From Agaricus subrufescens (lineage: Eukaryota; Basidiomycota; Agaricomycetes; Agaricales; Agaricaceae): DNA of 64,000 nt. This document shows positions 30,410-41,431 of this stretch, one piece after another. Both the position numbers and the translations under genes were made by a program. Location: positions 1,488,001-1,552,000 of the forward strand of contig CM057059.1 of NCBI GenBank assembly GCA_029945375.1. Reading direction: 5' to 3'. Each line of letters begins with the position of its first letter. The first letter of the stretch is position 1. The notes beneath the pieces were generated by a model that saw only the letters and a list, made by a program, of their open reading frames with translations, was not told the DNA's origin and did not search any database.

Positions 30410-31270
30410 TTGCACTCTTCCCCAAAAATGTGTGGCCTCACTGAAGAAGAAATTGCCTATATCAACATCCATCCCAAACTAATCTCAAACATCAGAAATA
30501 GTGTGGGTAAGAGGGCAAGGTTGGAGTCTATGACTGGTGAACTGGCAGAGAGTGGGAATAAGAGAGCAAGGGTAGAGGAGGAAAAGGAGGATGTGGAGAT
30601 GGTGAGCCAGGAAGAGGTAGACAGAATGGTTGAGGCAGAAGGTGAGAAGGTCAATGATCACAGTGATGATAATAATAGCAACACTGGCAGTGACAACAAA
30701 GAGCAGGAGATGGATGCCAAGGCTGATGATAAGGTAGATGATATACGGGATGAGGACAATGGTGACAAGGACAATAAGGAAGAGAAGGAGGAAAAGGAAG
30801 AAAACAAAGACAAAAGTGAAGATGAGGATGGAGATGAAGAAAAAGAGGAAGAAAAAGAGGAAGACAAGGAGGAGGAGAAAGAGGAAGACCAGGGGGAGGA
30901 AAAAGAGGAAGATGAGGAGGAGAAAAGAGAAGACACTGTAATGGCAGGCCTGGAGCCACCAGCAACACCACTACCAGTGACACTGGCAGCACCTGCCTCA
31001 GTGCCAGAAACACCAGCATTCTCACTCTCCCCCCTGGCAATGCCAGCCTTGCCACCTGCCTCAGCCCCTGCTACACCAGCTCCACCACCCACCTCAACCC
31101 CTACAACAACAGCTCTGCTGCCCACCTCAGCCACTGCAAGAACAGCCCCACCAGCCTTTGCCCCTATAAAATCAACCCTGCTGGCCTCCACCCCTACAAA
31201 AACAGCCCTGCTGGCCACCACCCCTACTTCTGCGGTGTCAACACCCCCCTTTGCTGCCCAAAGAACATGA
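30410..31270 (+). CDS. Acidic, low-complexity protein (286 aa)
   Basis: Residues about 1-55 are ordinary sequence (GLTEEEIAYINIHPKLISN) with basic KRARL/KRARVE patches that could be nuclear signals. Residues about 56-180 are a Glu/Asp/Lys-rich acidic tract and the rest is Ala/Pro/Thr-rich repeats (TPAPPPTSTPTTTA). Similar Ala/Pro tracts precede Zn-cluster-like proteins in mushrooms, and such a motif appears downstream at 32620-32800. This ORF could therefore be the 5' part of a longer decayed gene. No catalytic domain is visible. Confidence 0.5.
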   Translation: MHSSPKMCGLTEEEIAYINIHPKLISNIRNSVGKRARLESMTGELAESGNKRARVEEEKEDVEMVSQEEVDRMVEAEGEKVNDHSDDNNSNTGSDNKEQEMDAKADDKVDDIRDEDNGDKDNKEEKEEKEENKDKSEDEDGDEEKEEEKEEDKEEEKEEDQGEEKEEDEEEKREDTVMAGLEPPATPLPVTLAAPASVPETPAFSLSPLAMPALPPASAPATPAPPPTSTPTTTALLPTSATARTAPPAFAPIKSTLLASTPTKTALLATTPTSAVSTPPFAAQRT

Positions 31271-31614
31271 GGGCCCCCTTCTGTTGTGCCAAGAATGACA
31301 TAGCCCCCTCCTGCTGCCCCAAGAAAGGCAGTGTCCCCACTGTCTACCCCCAGAACATCTGGACCTCAACCTTCTGCCCCACTATGAGACCAAGACACTA
31401 GTATTTTACTGTGATGACTACAGTTTTCTCTGAAATATTATGCTAAAGGGAGTTTTTTGGAGACCATTCAATTTAAGGATTTTTGGAATACTATGATATT
31501 ATCAGTAATTTACAGGCATAGTATTATATCTAGTTTTTTACGAGTCTACAAGAGGATTTCTAAGCTAGTAATACACTAGGTATGTTTCAATTCAACCTGG
31601 TAGTTAGACTTGAG
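31271..31614. other. AT-rich spacer with Pro-rich coding remnant
   Basis: To about 31390 the Pro/Ala-rich coding character of the upstream ORF continues in a broken frame (CCCCTTCTG, CCCCTCCTG units). The rest is AT-rich without a gene. Confidence 0.4.
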
Positions 31615-31715
31615 ACCAAAATTTTCAAGCTGACATACTGGGAATTGAACCAAGGCCTTCAGGACTGGTGCCAAAATCAATTTAGCAGTATTACCATTAA
31701 GCCATAAGACTAAAT
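31615..31715 (-). repeat. tRNA-derived SINE head, copy 1
   Basis: On the minus strand TGGCTTAATGG (31704-31694) fits the Pol III A box and GGTTCAATTCC (31651-31641) matches the B box. The gap is 42 nt. The flanking stems do not pair as in a true tRNA, so this is tRNA-like rather than a functional tRNA gene. Confidence 0.45.
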
Positions 31716-31799
31716 TAAGTATGCTGTACATTTTGCATTGATAAGGCACACTGATCCAAGCTTATGAGGTATATAGTAATTTTAGTAACTAGAGTCTTA

Positions 31800-31897
31800 A
31801 TTTAAACCAATGGTGTAATGGTAACTACAGTATGCTAAGTTGAGCTTAAGTTGTAAGCCAAGAAGCCCTAAGTTCAATTCCTGATGGTGCCACTTTC
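31800..31897 (+). repeat. tRNA-derived SINE head, copy 2
   Basis: TGGTGTAATGG (31811-31821) fits the A box and AGTTCAATTCC (31871-31881) matches the B box with one mismatch, 49 nt apart. It is inverted relative to copy 1 and about 100 bp away. The long A-B spacing suggests descent from a class II tRNA. Confidence 0.42.
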
Positions 31898-31899
31898 TA

Positions 31900-32287
31900 A
31901 CCTTAGTGTAAGGCAAGTTTTGGTGTGAGTCTGACTACTTAAGTAATATATGATTATAGAACTAATGATAAGGTTGATTGTAAAACAGTATGTAGAACTT
32001 CAATAGAGGAAGTATGTATACAATCAAAAATCTGATAGTTAGCTATAATAGCAATAAAGTAGAAGTATGATAAGTAAAATTCTCATTCATTTTTGACTAT
32101 AGAAATACATAGATAATCATAGTTTTTAACTTCTTAGAAACTATGAAAAACCCTATTATGTTGACTTTCAAGTGCATTAAAAATGATGAATATAAGAGTA
32201 TATTTCAATAGTTAATTACAATTAAATCTATAGTTGAAAACAATTATGTAAGTAGTACTTCACTGGGAATCAATTAATTGTATACTT
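31900..32287. other. AT-rich spacer, nothing recognised
   Basis: No gene or repeat that I can support. Confidence 0.4.
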
Positions 32288-33715
32288 TTGTTTTTGCTGT
32301 TTATAAACTTAGTAATTAACCTATCCCCTGGGCTCACAGTGCCCCCACTATGCCAGCTCCACAGGTGCTGCAAAAAACTAGCAGCACATCATAAACCTGT
32401 ACCTCAAGTGCCACTAGTGCCAATTAGAGTAGAGGAGGATTCAGAAACACCAGTGCAACCTCCCTCAACCTCAACATCAGTGGCATGGGCCTCTGCCCCA
32501 AAAAAATCAACCTTGCCTGCTACTAAATGAGTGAAAACTGCTGCCCTGCATGCACATGCTGACAAGTCAAGCAAGAAGAAAACAGGAGGGAGTGGTCAGC
32601 ATGGAGGATTGATGGAGAAGTGGGGTGGGGATAACCCATGCAAGCAATATTATAGACTAGGGGTCAGGTGTACTGTATACTGCATAAGTAACTATCAATT
32701 GTTATTGTTACCAGTGACTAATAGAACTGGGCAGATCAGATGGCACTAGTGTGTTGGCAGTGCAACAAGCACAAGGGCCAATGTGGCAGTTGAGATTTTG
32801 GGCAGCCAGCAGATATTGGGTATATGAACAGTGGAGCCACTGGAGATACTGTATGGTAAGTGAATGTATCTTATGGTTATAGATAATAATAGTAACACTT
32901 ATAGATTCCATGTGTTGGAAACTGGTCCAACACACAGCTTCAGCTGTATAGAAATGTAGTCAGGATGCCAGTGGAGACCACCCAATCACTACAAAAAACA
33001 CTTGAAAATCAGTGAATACCTCCATTTTGTTATAGGCTTGGGAAATGTGGACATGGCATTGCAGCAGAAGCAAATGGGGATGATTTCCCTAAGGTGGTGT
33101 TGCCACCCCACCCAGATGAATTAGCCCTGTGGTGGGAACAGGCTGAAACAGATTGCCAATGCAAGGCTTTGGCAGAGGAAAGGGCAGAGCTGGAGGAAAT
33201 GAAGAAGAGGTTGAGTCTGAATACAGAAGAGGACAGTGAGCTGCCAGTGGTGAGGAGGAAGAAGGAGAAGATCACACTCATGGCTGCTGCCCCCATCTCT
33301 GATCATTGTTGGCCACATCATTGTTGGCTGCAGCTACAGTATGTATAGTGACAGAAGATGTGGAGATGGCCACCACTCCCATTCCCAGATCATTGTTGGC
33401 CACATCATCATCAGCTACTGCTAAAGATAGAGAAAATCTGGAGAAAAACAAGAAAGAGCTAGTGGTGAAGAAGAAGAGGGTGAAAATTGTGCTGCCTATT
33501 GCTAAATCATCATTGGCCATGCAAGAGAGGGAGAAGGCACAAGAGAGGGAGAAGATGAAGGAGAACAAAGAGAAGAGCAGCAGCAAAGGGAGCAGAGAAG
33601 GCAGAGGCAGCAGCAGCAGCAGCAAGCTGAGGCTGAAGCTTAGGATAAAGAGGGGAAGGGTAAGGGTAAGGAGAAAGCAAAAGAGGACATGGATGTTGAT
33701 AGCAACAATGATTAG
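32288..33715 (+). pseudogene. Zn-cluster-like / coiled-coil hypothetical protein, decayed
   Basis: Broken pieces on the plus strand: a Ser/Thr/Pro-rich part (32400-32525); HGGLMEKWGGDNPCKQ..RLGVRC near 32600-32675; VCWQCNKHKGQC near 32750; and a Glu/Lys-rich helical tail (33050-33710; ALAEERAELEEMKKRL). Paired C-x2-C...C motifs like these occur in a large mushroom family of unknown function. Introns probably separate the pieces (GTAAGT near 32855), but stops make a clean model impossible. Confidence 0.4.
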
Positions 33716-33789
33716 GTCTTCTGTCCTTCTATCAGCCTCTTGTGTCTTTTTTATTTTTTATGAAAAGTATAATAAAATCTGAAGTTGTT

Positions 33790-34414
33790 GCTGTGTTCTT
33801 AAAAGAATTAAAACCATCAGAGAACCTTGAAGTTGTTTGAATAGAAATGCTGGGGCACATCCATAATGCGAGAAATGTCTCTAATAGCTTATTGAAGCCA
33901 CTGTAAAAAGAGTGTGTTTATAGATATACTGTAGATAAAGGAGTACTATACATATGTGATTATTGCTTTGTAGTAGTTCTCTTCTTTCTTTTCTTCAGCC
34001 TTTGTATTAGGCTATCACCTGTAATGTCATCAATTATGCTGTTGCCTTCCAGACCCTCTTCAACTTGATTTTTCAATAGGTCTAGGTTCTATAAGAAGTG
34101 TAAGAATACTGTGGAAACCAGGGATTGGTTGGCCAGATCTGACACCCTGTGATACCAAACCAGGTGCTCTGATTGATCATATCTAGGAAAGCAATATAAT
34201 GGGTAGCTTATATATATCATCCATACAACTGTATACATACTGTCTTGTGAATGCACATTTGTTGGCAACCTTTATTTTGATCAGGGCAGAATGATTTTTT
34301 AAGGAACCTAACTCTCATATTGTTTCCCAATTGTTCTTTGACAAGCTGTAATAGTCCATCCATTTGATTACAGTATTTATTGTAGCCTTCAAAAAGTGAG
34401 AAATGACTATAAAA
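33790..34414. other. Spacer, nothing recognised
   Basis: AT-rich; only short ORFs without motifs. Confidence 0.4.
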
Positions 34415-36005
34415 TTAGCACTCAAGAAGATTGGTACTTACAGAGCCATCCTTTGCCAGTGGGGTGACAATGTGAGAGTAAATGTAAGGTACATATAAAA
34501 GGTCAAAGTCCAATTTGTCCATTGACACTTTGTGCCTCATAGTAAGCTGCAGTTCTAAAAGGTGATGGTGATATTTATTCTGTGTAGAATTCTGATTAAG
34601 CCATCTGTGACAGGAGTATATCATGTAATTGAAGGAGGGAGAAACTAAGTGACTCACTGCAGAAAAGAGATACTATTCCAATTCACATCTGTATCCAATC
34701 AGCCATGTGAAAATATGCTGGAAGGATGGAGGAGCATATGGCATGCAAGGACATTAGACTCCAATGGTTCTCAGAACTGCTCCATAGATGAATGAAGGGA
34801 GTTCATGGTGGAAAGGAGAACTTGTACCCATGCATGAACAAATCCACCACATCTGCCTAAGACATTGCATCAGATGCTTTACACAAAAGGCCAGGCACTT
34901 TAATGTATGATTGGGGCCTATTAAGCCTTGTAGTGCAATACTGTTAGGCCATGTATAGTTTTCCTGAATAGAGATCAAAAAGCAGTTTGGTTGGACAGGG
35001 AGGGAATGGTGAAAGACTAACTTGAATAAAAAGGGGCATCATGGAAGGATTATTGAAATAGAGTTCCATCTGGTCTTCAAGGGTATATCCCAACTTGTTA
35101 CCAGCATATTCTAACAGTTTGGACCCAAGAAACAATGCTGTGGCATGAAAATTATTTGGCAACAAAAACTTATCTTTTGCCTTGGTTCTATGATGATAAG
35201 ACAATCACTGCTGGTCATGATATTGGGCAAGAACACCTACAGCACTTGTACATCCTGTTGAGACTCAAGTCAGAAGTAACAGTTCAAAGGAAGTGTAAAT
35301 CATGATTACATACTTCTATTAGCTTCCTGCTCCTTGTATTGCTCACATTGAATTGAATGGGAGTGAGGCCTGCTAGACAAGCACATAAATGTGTGCTGCT
35401 TGTCTTTCCAACACCAGGGGGATCTGATATGAGCATGGCACAAAACTGGCTCATTCCACTGCTCCTCTCAGAGCAGAATCTAGATTTGAAGCTTTCAGGC
35501 CTTGGGTATAAGGTATGTGACTGATGAACTATTAGCAATAAGTACAGATACACACCATTGTTCAAGCCATGTTAATAAATTCTGGGTTTGAGATTTATTC
35601 CCACAAACCTCTTCAAGCCATTGTGGTGCTTAGCAAGTAGTCCATAGCTTGTGAAGAGTGGCATATACATCAGCATTGGACACAGTCCAAGATCAGATAC
35701 AAGATAGTAAATCAAAAGGAATCAGAGTCACAAAGACATCCTCACTTAACATATAGAACTGATATTTTTTGATTAGTTCCAACTTTTTCAGATTGACATC
35801 AGATCCTGTAATAATGAAACAGTTCTCCAAATCTGGTGTTTCCTCAACATGTCTAGAAGGCATAGCTAAGTGTGAAGAGTGGGAACAGCCAATGGAAAAC
35901 AGTGGAAATGTACCCTCCTAACTGTTTCACAACATCCATAACCTCAGCACCCTGCAGATCAAAATATTTGAATAGACCAGTGAACACAATGGTCTAGCCA
36001 GAAAA
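34415..36005 (-). pseudogene. RFC1 (replication factor C large subunit) pseudogene
   Basis: Read on the minus strand: a BRCT-like part (VFTGLFKYFD..GAEVMDVVKQLGG near 35990-35910; LKKLELIKKY near 35790), EVCGNKSQTQNLLTWLEQW near 35620, the AAA+ Walker A PPGVGKT near 35415 with FNVSNTRSRKLIE, then the collar part (DQMELYFNNP..PLFIQ|ENY near 35060-34970; FHHELPSFIYGA near 34800) and a C-terminal piece (HIVTPLAKDG near 34460). An intron (GTTAGT...TTCAG, about 35020-34972) is still present, so this is not a retrocopy. The Walker B region is missing and stops abound. RFC1 loads the DNA clamp in replication; a working copy must exist elsewhere. Confidence 0.68.
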
Positions 36006-36213
36006 GCTAAGTGACTGTCAATACAATGTCTCACTTGTAATTGTAAACACAGACAGGTGAAGATCTTCCTTGCCCTCATCTTTACTACTACTTGGATGAT
36101 GTGCCTTGTCTACACCTGTAGCTCCAGACTCAGTGTCAAAGCCCCCAGACAACACTGTAGAAAGCTGGTATACACCCCCACTGCAGACCCTGTGATGGGG
36201 CTTCCAGACAGCA

Positions 36214-36498
36214 TTATAGAACTTGAATGCTAGTGGAGCTTGTGGAGTGTAGGAAGTGCCTCATCATCACTGTGATTGTCCCTTCTCCTCCAAGAAATAG
36301 TTCCTCATTGTGGCTATCATCTTCATTACCAGTCACCCATTCTTCATACTCACTTTCATTGTCAGACAGGGAATGATTATGCTGGTAATGTTGGAGTATA
36401 AGCACTTTATCATCACTATCCTCATCACTATCCACTGGTTCTCCAATAGATCTATCATTGCCACCATCTGTACCATCAGAACCTTCAGAGGAAATCAC
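36214..36498 (-). CDS. Acidic ORF of unknown nature (94 codons)
   Basis: Ser/Asp/Glu/Gly-rich (GEPVDSDEDSDDKV, EYEEWVTGNEDDSHNEE). It might be an N-terminal acidic exon linked to the RFC1 pseudogene or an independent remnant. No domain. Confidence 0.25.
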   Translation of the reverse strand: MISSEGSDGTDGGNDRSIGEPVDSDEDSDDKVLILQHYQHNHSLSDNESEYEEWVTGNEDDSHNEELFLGGEGTITVMMRHFLHSTSSTSIQVL

Positions 36499-36810
36499 TG
36501 GATGTCAACACTAGTGGTGTCTAATCATGAACAGTTCAGTGTCACCATCATTGTCACTCCCTTCAGTATTTCAGTAGGATCAGATGATTGAGATAAAAGA
36601 ACTTGAACCCTACCCTGGTGATGCTCTACAATGACACTTTCATTAGAACCTGCAGATAAAATGACTGGATCCCTTTGCCAGCAATGATGTCTGAGTATGG
36701 GCTCTTCATTGTCACTATTATTGTCACTCCCTTCATTATTTCAGTAGGATCAGAGGTTCAAGATAAAAGAACTGGAACCCTACCCTAGCAATGCTCTACA
36801 ATGACACTTT
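36478..36810. repeat. Tandem duplication, ~169-bp unit, two copies
   Basis: Unit 1 begins AGAACCTTCAGAGG (about 36478) and unit 2 AGAACCTGCAGATA (about 36645). Both contain TGTCACTCCCTTCA and TTTCAGTAGGATCAGA with a few differences. Unit 2 is cut by the gypsy LTR at 36811. Confidence 0.65.
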
Positions 36811-37094
36811 TGTTATAACCTTAAAGTGATAGCTCAAGTTGCAAACTAAGGCAAAGACTTGAGGGCAATAAGGGAAGAGAGCAGGTTGGTAAAGTGTAAG
36901 GAATACAGGAGCATTGCTACACCACTTATACTACTAGTAGATGACCTAATGGAGAAGATGAAGTCAGGCTGAGTAACCATACCCAAGGTGTCTGACTAAC
37001 TACTGAATAGGAGCTGACAAAGAGACTGAGGCATTTACAATACAAGGGGATAAAGCATATGGTGCATAGATCTTGACTAATAGGGATTGTAACA
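36811..37094 (-). repeat. Gypsy-3 LTR (284 bp)
   Basis: Plus-strand ends TGTTATAACC...GGGATTGTAACA, with the internal block GCAAACTAAGGCAAAGACTT shared with the other gypsy LTRs. Confidence 0.75.
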
Positions 37095-37129
37095 TCACCC
37101 TCTGTTCAGGCTTCAAGTTTTAACTGAAG

Positions 37130-38049
37130 CAAGATTTAGATGTGAGTGAAGAGTTCATTGAGGAGTTTCCTTTTGCTGTCAGCAATAATCCATTGGTCAT
37201 TATGCTTGTTGAATCCAATGAAGTGAGGGGTGTTGTTGGGTCCAATTTGGGCAATGCAAGTGGGGTGACCTTTGAAGTTCTCAGGTTTTCCTTTCTTATC
37301 AAGCATGACAGAAAGAATGAGCCTCTAGTAGGCAACTTGTGCCATAGGTTGCTTGTAGAGGTCATTCTTGACAAAGAAGTTGTAAAAGGCAGAGCAACTG
37401 AACTCAGTTGGGGTGGCAAAGGCTGGAGTGCTGGACAAGTATCAAACAAGGCAATAGACTTCTTCAGAAAGGTCAGGATCATGGTAATTGGAGACTCTGA
37501 GGATACCAGGGAGTTTATTCTCCTTGTCAGAGTTGTCATCCATTGGGGCAGGGAATTGTTGCCTGGGGATAGGCAGAGGCATGGGGTTGGGGATTGTGTT
37601 GGGGGTTTCCTCAGGTGTGGGGGTGTTTGGTCTAGTTGGACCAACTCAGTATGCTGCACAGATATTCTTGGCAGGGGCAATTTCTAGAGCATCCCCTATG
37701 TCAGGGAGTGTGTCAAGCATGCATATGGTTTGACAGGCAATGGTGTGGGCATGAAGTTCAATGTTGGTTGAGGTGACTCTGGCAATATCAACAAGAAATC
37801 ACCTAAAGGTGTCATTGATATGTCCTTTGTCTGTAGTGTGGAGTCTCATGGGGGGAGTGGTGGAGTTGGCTTGGGTTTGGGCATTGAGGGCAATCTGGTG
37901 AAGATTGGCTCCCATTTCTCTGACAAGGGCCATGGAGTGCATAATTCTGAGAAGGTATCAGCATCTGAATACAACCAAGTGGTGGCAGTTGATATACAGT
38001 AGTCAATGTGGGTGGTGGCATCCATGGGGGTGGCATTGATGTAGCTCAT
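37130..38049 (-). pseudogene. Gypsy-3 ORF C, decayed
   Basis: It starts at the ATG at 38049 (MSYINATPMDATT), runs with frameshifts and ends near 37130 with HFIGFNKHNDQWIIADS, matching the C-terminus of the Gypsy-1 and -2 ORF C proteins. The middle is poorly conserved, so the C-terminal block is the constrained part. Confidence 0.6.
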
Positions 38050-38131
38050 AGTGGTTGAGTAACAGAGGGTGAGTGAGGCAGGAGATTAGAAACTGAAATT
38101 TCTGGGGAATGAAAGGCAAAAACAGTCTTGA

Positions 38132-38137
38132 TTTATA
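38132..38137 (-). promoter_or_regulatory. TATA box before ORF C (Gypsy-3)
   Basis: TATAAA on the minus strand, 88 nt upstream of the ATG at 38049; compare 91 nt in Gypsy-1 and Gypsy-2. Confidence 0.45.
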
Positions 38138-38489
38138 CAATTTCCTTCCTCCCTATTAGGCCAATGTTCCAAATTGGTCTAGTAATCTACCATCCATCTC
38201 CATCACCATGTGCCCATCCAGTCAGGGCAATCTCTGAAATAAAATCTCTGCATTCCTTCTCTAATAGCTCAAGCTGCACTTTCAGCTTCCTAATCATGGT
38301 CAACTTCTTTTGTAAAATTCCTTCCATCATCACCTTTGGTGGAGGAGGTAGAAGCACATTCTTGTGTCACCAACAAGGCTGGCAAAATTTATGTACTCAA
38401 ATACAAAGTGGGTCAAAACCTAGAACATGCAAAGCAGCATGCATCAAAGATATCACCAGTGCAGTCAGTGGATGATGCTTTGAAAAAAG

Positions 38490-40200
38490 GTGAGAATCTT
38501 TGTCCCATATATCACAGATAACCAAATAACAAGGAGAATAAAAGAAATGCCACTTTTATGTGCAGATGAGAATTGTTATGTGTTTCTGAGAAATCCCAAT
38601 GGTGGGCCACTAGACAGAGACATTTTGGTGGCTACAACTCTTCCTTTGTACATTTACTTTACATGTTCTATTATTGACAACCAGAGACTGATCAATGGAT
38701 CAGAGATACACTTACAGATCAACTCACTACACTCTGAAAAGAGGTGAATGGATCACCATCAGAAAGCAAGATTGCCTATGAACACCTTGAAGGCAGTGTG
38801 ACTAACAATGGTCAAGGAAAACATTGCTACAACCTTGGCCTCACCTACCAAAAACCAAGGACAATGACTGGAGTAGTGTCAACAATGAGTCAGAGTGTTA
38901 ATACATTGCTAGACCTCCCAAAAAAGGTCTTAAAGGTACAAGCACTTGATAAAGACCACTCAAAGGGTAACACAAAACTGGACATCAGATAGGTTCTCAG
39001 TGTGCCAGTTCAGGGTTGAGCCAGAAAGTGGCACCCTTGCTTGAGGTCATGGAAAATATGGCTAACATTTACAACACACCACAGATTGGCTCTGAAGAAA
39101 ATTGCTGCTATCTGTCCATGCAACTCAATGTCATGAGGGCAGTGTCTACAGGAGATCCACAGGGTAAGTAAATCAACTACACTTGGCACCCACATTCAAT
39201 TCATTTAAGTTGACCATTCTATAGGACAATATATTGAAACCCTCAGCACTACTGGTGCTGTCCACTGTGATGAGCAGGACTCCCCTGTGGGATTGATATG
39301 CATGTTCAATCTGAGCCATGATTATCCTGATGTTGCACCAGAACTTTTCTCCATTCTGGGACTGGGTTTGTACTTTGAGATACTGTTGTTATGTGCTGTC
39401 TACTTTTCAGGCCTATATCTTCATACAGATATTCAACCAGTATACCTGCAAGTGCTTATTACAGAGTCACATTAATTTGCTACCTGCTGAAAGATGTCCT
39501 TCATAACCACAGGTCTCTTGTCCTAGGTGAGACACTGGACAGTGAGCTTGTGAAACATACTTCAGAGATGAGGGAAAGCTGGTATGTATACAACATGCCA
39601 CACCATGCTCAAACCAACAATAGGAAGCAGAGTGTCACTGGTAGCAAGTGGCTCACTACACTGCTCCATGATGGCTTAGGGGTTATGGAGAGAAAAGCAT
39701 ATGTTCAGTTTCTCACCTGAAGTTTTCACCAGCAGATCTAATATTAGCTACATCAGGTAGGCCCCAAAGTTGATCTCAGAATTGATTATGAGGCTTTCAT
39801 TGGTTCATTCAGCCATTTGAGTGAAGAGCAAGAGTGGGTGAAAGTTCAGGGAAGAGATGCAGGTGTGATAGAAAGCTGAGAGGAGATCCACCATCACTGC
39901 TGGAGTGTCTTTGAAGCAAGAAGTGGCATGATACAATCACTGAACAAGCTACCACTGGAGACACAGGAGATACATATTGTTTATGCCAGTGGAAAGACTT
40001 TGGGAGGTGAAAGAAAAGTTAATGGTTCAGGGAATAAGAGAAGAAGCAAAGATGAAGCAAAGGATAAATCCAAGTTTGTCAAGCAAAACATGGACTAACA
40101 GCAAAGCAAAAGAAGGAAGATAGTGTGGCTGATAATGAGTGCAAGTCAATTAAGAAAGAGGAATTGAATCCTTTTGAGGAGAGTGATGATATTGACCTTA
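38490..40200 (+). pseudogene. 2OG-Fe(II) dioxygenase-like mushroom protein, decayed
   Basis: Pieces in order: an N-terminal part at 38490-38990, VAPLLEVMENMANIYNTPQI near 39030 followed by an intron-like GTAAGTA (near 39160), then QYIETLSTTGAVHCDEQDSP near 39235-39295 with an HxD motif, SILGLGLYFEI, another likely intron, and GLYLH near 39410 that could supply the distal His. The C-terminal part has KVDLRIDYEAFIGSFS near 39780. This order fits a large Agaricomycete family that I associate with a dioxygenase fold. Assignment to TET/JBP-type enzymes is speculation. Stops and frame changes make it a pseudogene. Confidence 0.38.
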
Positions 40201-40789
40201 CTGGTGAGTATGATAGATTAACACCTGTGACCAACCCCAGAACTCAAGTTTGCAGCATTCACTTGGTTAACACCATTTCCAAAGGTTACCAAACATGATT
40301 GAACAGGGACCCTGCAGAGTCTCTCTTTGGTCAAGGACAAAATCAAATGGGTTGTGCTGCCTATACTGTTACTGATCAACATGGTCACCAAATTCAATAT
40401 CACATCTATAACTGACTGGGTCTTGCCACTCTGGCAATTGTACCATCAGTATTTCACCCTGCAAGTGGCTGGAACATTGACAGGGACCCAATTCTTGATA
40501 GGCAACCTATTGTATTGGGATACAATAGAGACCCAAGTGGCACAGTTGCAGGATCCTGCCCATCCATTACATTTTTTGCAGGTACTAGTAGAATTTTTAT
40601 GATTGAGAAGGTGAGGTGTCAGACAGAGCAATATCTGAAAGTCAAGTGGTCTGACATTTTCTCCAGTGCTCTGCCATTGAGCCAAGTTGAAGTTTGCTTT
40701 ACAAGAGCAGAATTTAAGACAAATGACAAAATTGGTTTGGTAAAGTGGAAGAAGGGGACACTCAAGGTTGATGATGTGATGATACTGGT
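40201..40789. other. Possible coding remnant, not recognised
   Basis: An ORF at 40327-40602 (plus) and a piece near 40620-40785 (FSSALPLSQVEVCFTRAEF) have protein-like composition but match nothing I know. They may be the 3' part of the upstream pseudogene or of another decayed gene. Confidence 0.3.
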
Positions 40790-40866
40790 GTTGGCCCAGG
40801 CTCCTACCCAGTGCTCATGTGCCTTGTGCCAAAAGAGGGAAACTTACATAAGTTTAAGAGAATGCT
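40790..40866 (+). repeat. Shared ~90-bp end-like repeat, copy 3
   Basis: GGCCCAGGCTCCTACCCAG, then TGCTCATGTGCCTTGTGCCA and AAGAGGGAAACTT. It lies about 210 bp upstream of the first recognisable codons of RecQ pseudogene 2. Similarity to the upstream side of RecQ pseudogene 1 extends through 40866-41076. Confidence 0.5.
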
Positions 40867-41382
40867 CACACAGTGACTAGTTGGCATCAAACATTGTCTG
40901 ACCATCACAGAGTCAGAGAATAGAAAAGATGTTGATTAATAATACACAGAAATAAATGGGTTAGGCTAATTAACAAGTTAATTATTGCATCACACCATCC
41001 AGTAAGCTCCCACTGTCAATCAGTAATGCCTGCTGTTGCCATCCCATTGAAGCTTCCACTCTCATCTTCTTCTTGGACCACAGACTGAATAGTTGCATTA
41101 GTGCAATGAAGATTCAATACATGGCTGTGCTACTACCAGATTGAAGTAGCCAAAGCACTCTATGCTGGATGTGATGTTATAGGGTGTGCACCAATGGGAG
41201 CAGGGAAGATGCTCTTGTTCTGGATCCCCTTGCTGATGGCCCAGGAAGAGAAGTGGAAGTGGATCCTATTCATCATAAGTCTGCTGAACATGCTGGCTAA
41301 ACAGAATGTCAGCATTCTTCTTGCAGCAGGGATCTTGGCCATAGCAGTTGCAGCCAAGAATGTGAATCCATCTACTTTCCAG

Positions 41383-41431
41383 GTAAGTGTCAGTAAATAA
41401 TGAATGCTATACAACCCAACACATACCTCAG
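41383..41431 (+). other. Intron 1 of RecQ pseudogene 2 (49 nt)
   Basis: CAG|GTAAGT ... CCTCAG|GAT; removal joins STFQ to DIEGGKYEV in frame. Length and signals are typical of basidiomycete introns. Confidence 0.7.

Larger units (their letters stand above)
36811..38350 (-). mobile_element. Gypsy-3: 3' end of a third gypsy copy
   Basis: It carries one LTR (36811-37094), the polypurine tract (AGAGGGTGA on the minus strand) and ORFs C and part of B, then stops near 38350. No gag or pol is present and there is no second LTR, so the copy is 5'-truncated or recombined. It is more diverged than Gypsy-1 and -2, which makes the shared ORF C and TATA box informative. Confidence 0.72.

Noticed and set aside
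30651..31221. Long minus-strand ORFs opposite the acidic protein (30651-31055 and 30658-31221)
   Set aside because: They are mirror readings of the Glu/Lys and Ala/Pro repeats (Ser- and Leu/Pro-rich low complexity) with no motif.
31641..31881. Functional tRNA genes
   Set aside because: A and B boxes are good, but acceptor and T stems do not pair properly, so only tRNA-like SINE heads are supported.
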